Below are positions 24,439 through 33,097 of a stretch of DNA of 64,000 bases, piece after piece. The first letter of the stretch is position 1; the number at the start of each line of letters is the position of its first letter. Under the pieces are notes generated by a model. It was given only the letters and a program-made list of their open reading frames with translations, made no database searches and was not told where the DNA came from. Source of the stretch: Pseudomonadota bacterium (GTDB lineage Bacteria; Myxococcota_A; UBA9160; SZUA-336). The translations under genes and the position numbers were made by a program. The stretch is taken from positions 37,021-101,020 of the forward strand of contig QJZC01000058.1 of assembly GCA_003247575.1 (NCBI GenBank). Reading direction: 5' to 3'.

Positions 24439-26498
24439 CTTCACTGATAATCGCAGCGGCCGCTGCGGGTGTGATCGCGCTGGTATTCGCGCTGATCAAG
24501 GCCAACAGCATCAAGAACGCGGACGTCGGCACTCAGCGCATGGCGGAGATCGCGGGCTACATCCAAGAGGGCGCGATGGCCTTCCTGACTGCCGAATACA
24601 AGGTGCTCGGCATGTTCGTCGCCGGCGTCGCCGTCGTGCTCGGAGTGGCCTACTCGTCCCGCGGAACCGCGCTGATCGCACTCTCCTTCGTCGTCGGAGC
24701 CATCTGCTCGGGTCTAGCCGGCTACGCGGGCATGCGCGTCGCCACCCTGGCGAACGTTCGCACGGCAGCCGCCTCCCGCATCTCGCTAGCAGCGGGGCTC
24801 AACGTCGCCTTCTCCGGCGGAGCCGTGATGGGCATGTCGGTGGTCGGGCTCGGCGTGCTCGGACTGAGCATCCTCCTGCTGATCTACATGGCCGTGTTCG
24901 GCTCCGACGTCGCGGCGGTGAGCGGAGACGTGCTCACCGTGATCTCTGGCTTCGGAATGGGTGCGAGCTCGATCGCGCTGTTCGCGAGGGTCGGCGGCGG
25001 CATCTACACAAAGGCAGCGGACGTCGGTGCAGACCTGGTGGGTAAGGTCGAGGCAGGACTGCCCGAGGACGACCCGCGCAACCCGGCGGCGATCGCGGAC
25101 TGCGTAGGCGACAACGTCGGTGACGTGGCCGGCATGGGAGCCGACCTGTTCGAATCCTACGTCGGGGCCATCATCAGTGCGATGATCCTCGGGATCTCGT
25201 TCTCGAATCTCATCGGGACGACCGGGGAGGCTTCGCTCAGCTATGTCTTCCTCCCTCTCTGCTTGGCGGCGCTCGGGATCCTCGTATCGATCTTCTCCAC
25301 CTTCCTGGTACGCACATCCGATGGTGGAAACCCGCAGACGGCTCTGAATCTCGGAGAGTTCGGCGCGGTGGCCATCATGATTCCGGTGGCCTGGGTCGCC
25401 ATCAGTGCCATCACCGGCACCGGCTTAACCGAGTGGAACACGTTGCGGCTGCTGTTCTCGATGGTGCTCGGCCTGGTGGGCGGCGTGATCATCGCGCTGG
25501 CCACCGAGCACTTCACCGCGACCGACACCACCCCGGTCAACCAGATCGTGAGCGCCTCGAAGACGGGCGAAGCCACCAACATCATCGCGGGCCTCGGAGT
25601 CGGCATGATCTCCACGGCGATTCCCGTAATCGTGATCGGAATCGCGATCATCGGCGCCTCCCAGCTCGCTGGCCTCTACGGAATCGCGCTGGGCGGTCTG
25701 GGCATGCTGTGCACGGTCGGCATTCAGCTCGCGGTCGACGCCTACGGTCCGATCGCCGACAACGCCGGCGGAATCGCCGAGATGAGCGAGCTCCCTCCGG
25801 AAGTCCGGCAGCGCACCGACAAGCTGGATGCGGTCGGAAACACCACCGCGGCCATCGGCAAGGGCTTCGCGATCGGCTCCGCGGCCCTGACCGCGCTGGC
25901 GCTCTTCAGTGCCTTCAAGGAGCAGTCCAACCTCGAGACGCTCGACCTGCTCGACCCGGTCGTGATGGCCGGGCTCTTCGTGGGCGGCATGGTTCCGTTC
26001 GTGTTCTCCGCCATGGCGATGAAGGCGGTGGGCGACGCGGCCCAGGAGATGATCGAAGAGGTGCGCCGCCAGTTCCGCGAGATTCCGGGGCTGCTCGAAG
26101 GCAAGGCCAAGGCGGAGTACGCACGCTGTGTCGCGATCTCCACCCAAGCCTCGCTGCGCCGCATGATCGCCCCCGGCGTGCTGGCCATCGCCACGCCGGT
26201 CGTATTCGCCTTCACCCCATTTCTCGGCAAGACCGCGCTCGGCGGCCTACTGGCGGGCGTCACGGTGTCCGGCGTGCTCATGGCCCTGTTCATGTCGAAC
26301 GCGGGCGGAGCCTGGGACAACGCCAAGAAGACGATCGAGCAGCGCTCGGTCGATGGCAAGGGCAGCCCGTCTCACAAGGCGGCCGTGGTCGGCGATACCG
26401 TGGGTGACCCGTTCAAGGACACGGCGGGGCCCGCGCTCAACATCCTGATCAAGCTCATGTCGGTCGTGGCCCTGGTCCTGGCCCCGCTGCTGGCGTGA
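24435..26498 (+). CDS. hppA: Membrane-bound ion-pumping pyrophosphatase, potassium-dependent, probably sodium-translocating
   Basis: 687 residues with about 16 TM helices. It splits pyrophosphate and pumps cations out of the cytoplasm. Substrate-site stretches are present: DVGADLVGKVEAGLPEDDPR, DNVGDVAGMGADLFES, and near the end GDTVGDPFKDTAGP. GNTTAA at 468-473 has Ala where potassium-independent enzymes have Lys, so it should need K+. The gate Glu is at 240 in DLFESY, as in the Thermotoga sodium pump; plant-type proton pumps have DLFGSY with the Glu one turn later. Sodium pumping, or dual sodium/proton pumping, is therefore inferred. The GTG start overlaps pth; a strong terminator follows. 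Confidence 0.95.
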   Translation: MTSLIIAAAAAGVIALVFALIKANSIKNADVGTQRMAEIAGYIQEGAMAFLTAEYKVLGMFVAGVAVVLGVAYSSRGTALIALSFVVGAICSGLAGYAGMRVATLANVRTAAASRISLAAGLNVAFSGGAVMGMSVVGLGVLGLSILLLIYMAVFGSDVAAVSGDVLTVISGFGMGASSIALFARVGGGIYTKAADVGADLVGKVEAGLPEDDPRNPAAIADCVGDNVGDVAGMGADLFESYVGAIISAMILGISFSNLIGTTGEASLSYVFLPLCLAALGILVSIFSTFLVRTSDGGNPQTALNLGEFGAVAIMIPVAWVAISAITGTGLTEWNTLRLLFSMVLGLVGGVIIALATEHFTATDTTPVNQIVSASKTGEATNIIAGLGVGMISTAIPVIVIGIAIIGASQLAGLYGIALGGLGMLCTVGIQLAVDAYGPIADNAGGIAEMSELPPEVRQRTDKLDAVGNTTAAIGKGFAIGSAALTALALFSAFKEQSNLETLDLLDPVVMAGLFVGGMVPFVFSAMAMKAVGDAAQEMIEEVRRQFREIPGLLEGKAKAEYARCVAISTQASLRRMIAPGVLAIATPVVFAFTPFLGKTALGGLLAGVTVSGVLMALFMSNAGGAWDNAKKTIEQRSVDGKGSPSHKAAVVGDTVGDPFKDTAGPALNILIKLMSVVALVLAPLLA

Positions 26499-26520
26499 GC
26501 CGGAGCGCCTAGATCAGCTG

Positions 26521-26560
26521 GGGGCCGTCCCGCAAACTCGTGGGGCGGCCCCTTCTTTCA
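26521..26560 (+). terminator. Terminator after hppA
   Basis: An 11-bp stem, GGGGCCGTCCC (26522-26532) with GGGGCGGCCCC (26543-26553), contains one G-U pair and is followed by TTCTTTC. It closes the ispE-to-hppA run before the ribosomal genes. Confidence 0.8.
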
Positions 26561-26845
26561 TCTCCGGACGAATGCTCCATCCCCTCGCAGATTTCAGCGA
26601 GGGGCTAGCCGGCATCTCCCGGCAGCGGTAGAATCCCCCGCCTTGGCCCACTCGTGGGCCCAACCATGCCTCGGTCCCGAACCGATGGTGCTGGCCAATG
26701 CATGCGGTCGTCGGCGCGAGGAGCGCCGCTTCGCACGGATGCAGAGGGTCGCGGCACTCGCAGCTCCACACCGTGGGGCGGCGCAACGCCACCCGCGGTC
26801 GTCAGCGCACCAATGGAGACGGGCCCTTGCCCAGGAGGATGCTGC
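26561..26845 (+). promoter_or_regulatory. Leader region of rpsF-rpsR-rplI
   Basis: The 285 bases before rpsF hold no credible gene. A perfect 8-bp hairpin CCCCTCGC/GCGAGGGG is at 26582-26605, a possible -10 box TAGAAT at about 26629, and a compact palindrome GGCCCAC/GTGGGCC at about 26645-26660. A leader of about 200 bases would follow. S6:S18 autoregulatory leaders are known in other bacteria; I cannot show that one is here. Confidence 0.35.
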
Positions 26846-27325
26846 GTGCGCGAGTACGAGCTCATCTATATCTTGAATCCGGACCTGACGGACGAGCGCG
26901 AGGCGGAGATCCACCAACGCCTCGACGACCTGATCCTCAAGCACGAGGGGATCATCCTGCTTCGCGACGACTGGGGGAAGCGCAAGCTCGCCTACGAGAT
27001 CCAGAAGCTACAAAAGGGTCACTACTTCCTACTCAGCTATCTCGACTCGGGACAGGTGAACCTCGAGCTCGAGCGCGAGCTACGCCTCAACGCGGATGCG
27101 ATCCGCTTCCTGACCGTGCTCGTCGACGAGAAGGTCAAGGATCCCGCAGAACGGATCACGGAGTCCCAGGCGAAGGCCGCAGAGCAGGCGAAGCGGCGCG
27201 AGCAACGCGAGCGCGAAGCCGCGGAGCGAGAGCGACGCGCCGCAGAGGCGGCCGCGAGCGGCGAACGCCCACAGAGCTCGCGTGGGCGCAGTGACGATGA
27301 CGATGACGATGAAGAGGAGGACTAA
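26846..27325 (+). CDS. rpsF: 30S ribosomal protein S6
   Basis: 159 residues from GTG 26846, which has AGGAGG seven bases upstream. The S6 core is clear (MREYELIYILNPDLTDE, DDWGKRKLAYEIQK, GHYFLLSY). After about residue 100 comes a long charged helix rich in Glu/Arg/Ala and an acidic end of Asp and Glu, longer than in most S6; such acidic tails recall the glutamylated tail of E. coli S6 without being its homologue. S6 pairs with S18 on the 30S platform, and rpsR follows three bases later. Confidence 0.96.
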   Translation: MREYELIYILNPDLTDEREAEIHQRLDDLILKHEGIILLRDDWGKRKLAYEIQKLQKGHYFLLSYLDSGQVNLELERELRLNADAIRFLTVLVDEKVKDPAERITESQAKAAEQAKRREQREREAAERERRAAEAAASGERPQSSRGRSDDDDDDEEED

Positions 27326-27328
27326 ACG

Positions 27329-27601
27329 ATGGAACTGGTCGTCAAACAGCCGAGTGCAAAGAAGCGCAAGCGCAGCCGACGTCTTTTCGTTCGCACGAAG
27401 GTCTGTCGTTTCTGTTCGGATGCGGAGGCCGAGCTCGACTACAAGGAGCCGAAGACCCTGCGCATCTTCCTCACGGAGCGGGCCAAGATCATCCCGCGCC
27501 GAATCAGCGGGAACTGCGCAAAGCATCAGCGGAAGCTCACCCTGGAGATCAAGCGGGCTCGCCATCTGGCGCTGCTTCCGTTCACGTCGGCGCATTCCTA
27601 G
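27329..27601 (+). CDS. rpsR: 30S ribosomal protein S18
   Basis: 90 residues with the S18 core (LDYKEPKTLRIFLTERAKII and PRRISGNCAKHQR). It keeps a possible zinc-binding set, CRFC at 27-30 plus C and H in NCAKH, the so-called C+ form. A basic N-terminus (KKRKRSRR) contacts rRNA. AGGAGG overlaps the end of rpsF. Binds S6 on the small-subunit platform. Confidence 0.96.
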   Translation: MELVVKQPSAKKRKRSRRLFVRTKVCRFCSDAEAELDYKEPKTLRIFLTERAKIIPRRISGNCAKHQRKLTLEIKRARHLALLPFTSAHS

Positions 27602-27658
27602 AAGCGCCGCACGAAGTTCGACGCCGCGGGCCCGCCCCGCGTGCTGGAGGAGACGAAC

Positions 27659-28147
27659 ATGCGCGTCATTTTGACCGAAGACGTGGACAAGCTCGGGAAC
27701 GCCGGCCAGGTAGTGAAGGTGCGCGACGGCTACGCGCGAAACTTCCTGATTCCGCGCGGGATCGCGTTGCTGGCGACCGATGGTCGCGTGCGCGAAATGG
27801 AGCACAAGCGTCGCATCATCGACGAGCGCGTACGCAAGGAGGTCAAGGGTCACGAGAAGGTCGCCTTCTCGCTGCAGAAGGTGCGGCTCTCGTTCTCGGT
27901 TCGCGCGGGTGAGGAAGGCAAGCTCTTCGGCTCGGTGACCTCGTCGGACATTCACAGCCAGCTGGTGGAGCAGGGAATCGAGATCGACCGGCGCCGCATC
28001 GAGCTGCCTGAACCGATCAAGCAGCTCGGCGAGTACAAGATCCCCGTGCGATTGCACCGCGAGGTGAAGGCCGAGGTTCGAGTGAGCGTCGTCAGCGAGG
28101 GCGGTGTCGAGGCACCCGCAGCAGAAGCAGAAGCGGAGACCGAATAA
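27659..28147 (+). CDS. rplI: 50S ribosomal protein L9
   Basis: 162 residues. The N-terminal domain reads MRVILTEDVDKLGNAGQVVK and VRDGYARNFLIPRGIA, followed by the long connecting helix and the C-terminal rRNA-binding domain (KLFGSVTSSDI). The end is a short Ala/Glu tail. GGAGGAG is seven bases before the ATG. The 57-base gap after rpsR lacks the yybS-like gene found here in some relatives; dnaB follows. Confidence 0.96.
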   Translation: MRVILTEDVDKLGNAGQVVKVRDGYARNFLIPRGIALLATDGRVREMEHKRRIIDERVRKEVKGHEKVAFSLQKVRLSFSVRAGEEGKLFGSVTSSDIHSQLVEQGIEIDRRRIELPEPIKQLGEYKIPVRLHREVKAEVRVSVVSEGGVEAPAAEAEAETE

Positions 28148-28169
28148 GCCCCCGCGAGAGCAGGGAACC

Positions 28170-29600
28170 TTGGCAGAACAGCGAAAGAGGAGCAGGGGTG
28201 GGCCCAAGAACCCACCCAAGCTCGACGACCTCGACATCCGGGCGATCCCGGCAGATCACGAGGCGGAGCGCGCGGTACTGGGAGCCATCCTGCTCGACCA
28301 CGAAGCGCTCTACAAGGTCGCCGACAAGATCTCCCCCGCGGTCTTCGATCTTCCGCGGCATCGCATTCTATACGAAGCGTTCCTCGCTCTCTCGGAGCGG
28401 CGCCAATCGATCACCTTGATCACCCTGCGGAGCTACCTGCAGGAGCAAGATCTACTCGAAAAGATCGGCGGCCTCCCGTTCTTGGCGGAGGTCGCCGACG
28501 CAGTGCCGACCGCGGCCCACGTCGAGACACACGCCGAGGTCCTGCGCGAGAAAGGTCTCGTGCGCTCGCTGATCCGCACGTGCGAAGAGATCGCCGTGCG
28601 CGGTTACGAGGGTCGCGAGCCAGCCAGCAACCTGCTCGAACACGCCGAGCGCGAAGTGCTCAGCGTCGCCATGGGCCACGCTGCGGGCTCCTTCATGGAC
28701 ATCGGCTCCGAGCTCCCGGGGACGATGCGCTACATCCAGCGCGTCCAAGCCGGAGAGATCAACGGGATCTCGACCGGATTCACCGACCTGGACGATATGA
28801 CGGGTGGCTTCGACGGGGGTGACCTCATCATCCTCGCCGCACGGCCGAGCATGGGCAAGACCGCCTTCGCACTGAACATCGCGCGCAATCATGCACTCGA
28901 GAACGAGGGCTGCGTCGCCGTTTTCTCGCTCGAGATGACGACCCGCCAGCTGGTCCTGCGCCTGCTCATGGCTGAAGCGCGCCGAGACCTCTCGCGCTTT
29001 CGCAAGGGCGTCTTCACCGACCGAGACATGGAAGAGCTCTCCAAAGCTTCTCAGCAGCTCGAGCAGGCGCGCATCTTCATCGACGACGTCGGCGCGGTAG
29101 GCATGACCGATCTCTCGGCGAAGTCGCGTCGCCTGGATCGAGAGCAGAAGCTCTCGCTGATCGTGGTCGACTACATCCAGCTGATCAATACCAGCTCCTC
29201 GGGCGGCGGATCTCGGCGCGAGCAGGAGGTCGCAGAGATCAGCCGCTCGCTCAAGCTGCTCGCCAAGGAGCTCGACGTCCCGATCCTTGCATTGTCGCAG
29301 CTCAATCGTGGACCGGAGCTGCGCCCGAACAAGCGCCCCCACCTCGCCGATCTGCGCGAATCAGGCGCGATCGAACAGGATGCCGACCTGGTCATGTTCA
29401 TCTATCGAGACGAGGTCTACGACGAGAACTCGCCGGACATGGGCATCGCTGAGATCATCATCGGAAAGCAGCGAAACGGCCCGACCGGAACCGTGAAGCT
29501 GCAGTTCGAGGGTCGCTTCGCTCGCTTCGGGAACCTGGCTCGCGACGCCGGACCGCCGCCCGAGGACGGATTCGGACTCGATCCCGAGCCCCCGTTCTGA
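28170..29600 (+). CDS. dnaB: Replicative DNA helicase DnaB
   Basis: 476 residues from this TTG start; a GTG at 28104, inside rplI, is also open and would add 22 basic residues, so the start is uncertain. The N-terminal helical domain (EAERAVLGAILLDHEALYKV) is followed by the RecA-like motor: Walker A ARPSMGKTAFALN, SLEMTTRQLVLR, LIVVDYIQLI and DLRESGAIEQDADLV. It unwinds DNA ahead of the fork as a hexamer. rplI-dnaB adjacency is typical. No intein is present. Its TGA overlaps the ATG of ldcA. Confidence 0.95.
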   Translation: MAEQRKRSRGGPKNPPKLDDLDIRAIPADHEAERAVLGAILLDHEALYKVADKISPAVFDLPRHRILYEAFLALSERRQSITLITLRSYLQEQDLLEKIGGLPFLAEVADAVPTAAHVETHAEVLREKGLVRSLIRTCEEIAVRGYEGREPASNLLEHAEREVLSVAMGHAAGSFMDIGSELPGTMRYIQRVQAGEINGISTGFTDLDDMTGGFDGGDLIILAARPSMGKTAFALNIARNHALENEGCVAVFSLEMTTRQLVLRLLMAEARRDLSRFRKGVFTDRDMEELSKASQQLEQARIFIDDVGAVGMTDLSAKSRRLDREQKLSLIVVDYIQLINTSSSGGGSRREQEVAEISRSLKLLAKELDVPILALSQLNRGPELRPNKRPHLADLRESGAIEQDADLVMFIYRDEVYDENSPDMGIAEIIIGKQRNGPTGTVKLQFEGRFARFGNLARDAGPPPEDGFGLDPEPPF

Positions 29601-30532
29601 TGACGCGCGCGCTCAGGCCCCATGCGCTGCCCCACGGCGGGACGATCGGTATCTGCTCTCCAGCGGGGCCGATCGATTCGACCTGCCTCGACTGGGGGAT
29701 CGACTGGCTCCGCCGAGCGGGCTTCGACGTTCGCTGTGCCCCGCACGTGTGTGGACGCCTCGGCTACCTAGCTGGCTCGGACGAGGACCGCCTGCAGGAC
29801 TTCCTGACACTCATGCGCGATCCCTCCATACACGCGGTCATGTATAGTCGCGGCGGCTACGGAACGGCTCGCTGGCTACACGCGCTCGATCCGGCAGAGC
29901 TGCGCAGCCTTCGCAAGCTCGTGATCGGCCACAGCGACGCGACCATCCTCTCACTCTACCTGCACGCGCGAGCCGGCCTCGCCTCGATCCATGGACCGAT
30001 GCTCCAGCGAACGGACCTGAGCGCTACCGCGGGCGAGCGGCTGATCGCCATGGCCTGCGGCGAAGCACGCGCCATGGAACCCATCGAGGGCGAAGTGATC
30101 CGAGGCGGATACGCGGAAGGCCCGCTGATCGGCGGCAACCTGACCATGATCACCAGCAGTCTCGGTACCCCCTGGGAAATCGACGCTAGGGGCTGCATCC
30201 TCTTCCTGGAGGACATTGCAGAACAACCGTATGCCATCGACCGCCAGCTTCGCCAGCTCGCCGCTGCCGGCAAGCTCGAAGGAATCGCGGGGATCGCGCT
30301 TGGCCAATTCGTGAACTGCGAGTCCAAGCGCTACCCTGAGCCATCCGTGCACGACGTGCTCTACGAAGCCCTGGCAGCCGCTACTACCGGGCCGATCTTG
30401 CAAGACCTCCCGTTCGGACACGTCGCGGACAACCGCGCGCTTTCCATCGGGCTCGAGGCAGTGCTCGATGGTCGCGATTGTCGGAGAGGCACGCTCGCAC
30501 TCAGCGAAGCGGCCGTGGAGAGCTTGCCCTAA
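29600..30532 (+). CDS. ldcA: Murein tetrapeptide LD-carboxypeptidase (S66 family)
   Basis: 310 residues. Cytoplasmic serine peptidase that trims the terminal D-Ala from recycled muropeptides. The S66 triad is visible: Ser112 in VIGHSDATI, Glu204 in LFLEDIAEQPY and His274 in PFGHVADN. The N-terminal motif TIGICSPAGPID and RGGYGTAR are also conserved. It starts in the dnaB stop and its own TAA overlaps the ATG of the next gene. With the serine hydrolase and Mpl it forms a peptidoglycan-recycling operon: LdcA makes tripeptide, Mpl re-attaches tripeptide to UDP-MurNAc. Confidence 0.93.
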   Translation: MTRALRPHALPHGGTIGICSPAGPIDSTCLDWGIDWLRRAGFDVRCAPHVCGRLGYLAGSDEDRLQDFLTLMRDPSIHAVMYSRGGYGTARWLHALDPAELRSLRKLVIGHSDATILSLYLHARAGLASIHGPMLQRTDLSATAGERLIAMACGEARAMEPIEGEVIRGGYAEGPLIGGNLTMITSSLGTPWEIDARGCILFLEDIAEQPYAIDRQLRQLAAAGKLEGIAGIALGQFVNCESKRYPEPSVHDVLYEALAAATTGPILQDLPFGHVADNRALSIGLEAVLDGRDCRRGTLALSEAAVESLP

Positions 30533-31662
30533 TGAGACTTGCTGCAGTCCGCAAGAAGCTCGAACGCGTGGATCACGCAATCGAAAAGGCAATCGATAGC
30601 GGCGAGATCCCCGGAGGGGTCGTTTTGGCACGGCAGGGCAGCGAGCTCTGCTACCAGGGGGTCTTCGGCGCAGCCTGTCTGCATCCCCACCGCCACGACA
30701 CACGGATCGACACCATCTACGACTTGGCCTCGCTCACGAAAGTCATGGCTACCACGGCGGCCGTGATGCTCCTGGTTCAGGAAGACAAGTTGAAGCTCGA
30801 TCAGCCTGTCGCGGATGTTCTGCCCGCGTTTGGCGGCCGGGGAAAGGCGGAGATTACGCTGCGTCACCTGCTGACACACAGCTCTGGACTGCGCCCGTGG
30901 CGCGCGTACTTCGCGGATCTGCGCGAGCGCGACCTGCGCAAGGGCGAGAGTGTGGTCGGCACGGAAGCCGGCCGCGCAGCAGTCATCGACCGGATCTTGC
31001 GCAGCTCGGTGGTTCACAATCCAGCCGAGGCTTCCGTGTACGGCGACCTCGACTTCATCGTACTGGGCGCCGTCGTCGAGACGGCCGCCGAGCAAGGTCT
31101 GGACGAGTTCTGCCGCGCGCGCATCTACGAGCCACTGCAGCTCGAGCAGACTCATTTCAATCCCCTTCCCTGCATGCGTGACCGCACGCACTACGCGGCT
31201 ACCGAACAGTGTGCGTGGCGCGAGAAGATCCTCTGGGGCGAGGTCCACGATCCCAACGCCTGGGCGATGGGTGGGGTGTCAGGACACGCCGGGCTCTTCT
31301 CCACAGCCCCCGAGGTGATGCGATTTGCGAACGAGATGCTCGCAGCGCAGCGTGGCGAGAGTCCGATCTTCAAGCAAGAAATCGCGCACGAGTTCTTTCG
31401 CAAGCAGCGCATTGCGCCGGAGAGTGACTGGGCTCTGGGCTGGGATACACCAACTCCCGGGCATTCCACCTCGGGGCAACACTTCTCCGAGCACTCGATC
31501 GGCCACACCGGCTTCACCGGAACCAGCTTGTGGATCGATCTGGAGCGCGACCTCGTCGTCGTCGCACTCTTCAACCGAGTGCACATGATCGCGAAGAAGA
31601 GCCGCTTCGAGCTGCGCCCTCTCATCCACGACCTGATCTATGATGCATTCCTCGCGGCCTGA
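30532..31662 (+). CDS. Serine hydrolase of the beta-lactamase (class C-like) family
   Basis: 376 residues. SxxK motif S67-L-T-K70, tyrosine motif Y170-G-D in place of YxN, and HTG in GHTGFTGTSLW in place of KTG. GVSGHAGLFSTAPEVMRFA is common to this family. These fit AmpH/EstB-like DD-peptidases and esterases rather than a dedicated antibiotic-resistance enzyme. I see no N-terminal signal peptide, so the protein may act in the cytoplasm, which would suit a role on recycled muropeptides. It overlaps ldcA (TAATG) and mpl, so the three are coupled. Substrate unknown. Confidence 0.88.
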   Translation: MRLAAVRKKLERVDHAIEKAIDSGEIPGGVVLARQGSELCYQGVFGAACLHPHRHDTRIDTIYDLASLTKVMATTAAVMLLVQEDKLKLDQPVADVLPAFGGRGKAEITLRHLLTHSSGLRPWRAYFADLRERDLRKGESVVGTEAGRAAVIDRILRSSVVHNPAEASVYGDLDFIVLGAVVETAAEQGLDEFCRARIYEPLQLEQTHFNPLPCMRDRTHYAATEQCAWREKILWGEVHDPNAWAMGGVSGHAGLFSTAPEVMRFANEMLAAQRGESPIFKQEIAHEFFRKQRIAPESDWALGWDTPTPGHSTSGQHFSEHSIGHTGFTGTSLWIDLERDLVVVALFNRVHMIAKKSRFELRPLIHDLIYDAFLAA

Positions 31663-33097
31663 CCTTCCACCGCTCAGCTCGATCCGACACGTCCACCTGA
31701 TTGGCGTTGCGGGCACTGCCATGGGCACACTCGCGTGTATGCTCGCGGAGCATGGACTGCGTGTGACCGGCAGCGATACGGGAGCCTATCCGCCGATGAG
31801 CGATCAGCTCGCACGAGCGGGGATCCCGGTGCTCGAGGGCTTTCGGCCCGAGCACGTCCTGGACACGCCGCCAGATCTCGTCGTCATCGGAAACGCGATC
31901 AAGCGCGACAATCCCGAGGCTAGGGCGACCGTCGAGGCCGGCCTCCCCTACGCATCCATGCCCGACGCGATCCGGACGTTCTTCATCGCAGGCCGCCACT
32001 CCGTGGTCATCGCGGGCACGCACGGCAAGACGACGACCACGAGCCTGGTCGGATGGATTCTGTCCCACGCGGGGCGCGATCCCGGCCTGCTGGTCGGTGG
32101 AGTCGCTCACAACTTCGGACGCAGCTACCAGCTGGGTAGAGGTGAGCATTTCGTGATCGAGGGCGACGAGTACGATACCGCGTACTTCGAGAAGACACCG
32201 AAATTCCTGCACTATGCGCCACGAACCGTGCTGTTCACTTCGTGCGAGTTCGATCACGGCGACATCTACGGCTCACTCGATGAGATCAAGCAGGCCTTCC
32301 GCGCGCTCGTGAGCACTCTGCCGGAGGACGGTCGGCTCGTCGCGGCGACGCACTACCCCGACGTAGCCGAGGTCGCAAGCGAGAGCAACGCCCCGGTCGA
32401 GAGCTACGGTACCGACGCATCCAGCTACTGGCGCTCGAGCAATGTTCGTGTCGAAGCGGATGCAACCCATTTCGAGATCTGGCGCGGAGACACGCGTCTG
32501 GGCGAACTCGAGCTGCCCCTGTTCGGGCGCCACAACGTCGAGAACGCCGTGGGAGCGACGGCGGTGTGCACTGGCCTGGGCCTCTCGTTCGAGGAGATCG
32601 CGCGTGCCGCGCGGGAATTCAAGGGGATTCGCCGACGCCAGGAGGTACGCGGCGAAGCGCGTGGCATGCTCGTCGTGGACGACTTCGCTCACCACCCGAC
32701 AGCGGTGCGCGAGACCATCTCGGCGCTGCGGGCGCGCTTCCCGAATCACTCCCTGTGGGCCATCTTCGAGCCGCGCACCAACACGAGCCGGCGCCGGACC
32801 TTCGAGTCCGCCTACGCCGATGCGCTGCAGGCTGCAGATCACGTGCTACTCGCGGGGGTCTACAATGCAGCTCAGATCCCGGAAGCGGAGCGCATGCGCC
32901 CCGAGGTGGTGGTGAGCGCGCTCGCCGCTCGAGGCGTGGACGCCCACCTGTGCCCCGAGGTCGATGACATCATCGCGCACCTGATCGCGCACCGCAGTGG
33001 GAGAGACGTCGCGCTGATGATGTCGAACGGAGACTTCGGCGGCATATTCGACCGACTGCTGACACGCCTGCGCGACCTGCCAGAGGAGAAGTGCTGA
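31640..33097 (+). CDS. mpl: UDP-N-acetylmuramate:L-alanyl-gamma-D-glutamyl-meso-diaminopimelate ligase Mpl
   Basis: 485-residue Mur ligase that joins recycled tripeptide directly to UDP-MurNAc, bypassing MurC, D and E. N-terminal Rossmann region HLIGVAGTAMGTLACML, ATP loop GTHGKTTTTS at 126-135, EGDEYDTAYFEK, DDFAHHPTAVRET and FEPRTNTSRR. The EGDEYDTAYFEK and FEPRTNTSRR stretches fit Mpl rather than MurC. It overlaps the preceding gene by 23 bases and its stop overlaps the ATG of efp. Presence of Mpl implies meso-DAP peptidoglycan. Confidence 0.93.
   Translation: MMHSSRPDLPPLSSIRHVHLIGVAGTAMGTLACMLAEHGLRVTGSDTGAYPPMSDQLARAGIPVLEGFRPEHVLDTPPDLVVIGNAIKRDNPEARATVEAGLPYASMPDAIRTFFIAGRHSVVIAGTHGKTTTTSLVGWILSHAGRDPGLLVGGVAHNFGRSYQLGRGEHFVIEGDEYDTAYFEKTPKFLHYAPRTVLFTSCEFDHGDIYGSLDEIKQAFRALVSTLPEDGRLVAATHYPDVAEVASESNAPVESYGTDASSYWRSSNVRVEADATHFEIWRGDTRLGELELPLFGRHNVENAVGATAVCTGLGLSFEEIARAAREFKGIRRRQEVRGEARGMLVVDDFAHHPTAVRETISALRARFPNHSLWAIFEPRTNTSRRRTFESAYADALQAADHVLLAGVYNAAQIPEAERMRPEVVVSALAARGVDAHLCPEVDDIIAHLIAHRSGRDVALMMSNGDFGGIFDRLLTRLRDLPEEKC

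Noticed and set aside
30532..31662. An antibiotic-resistance beta-lactamase
   Set aside because: It has YGD and HTG motifs and no visible signal peptide, and lies in a cell-wall recycling run; DD-peptidase or esterase-like activity is more likely.
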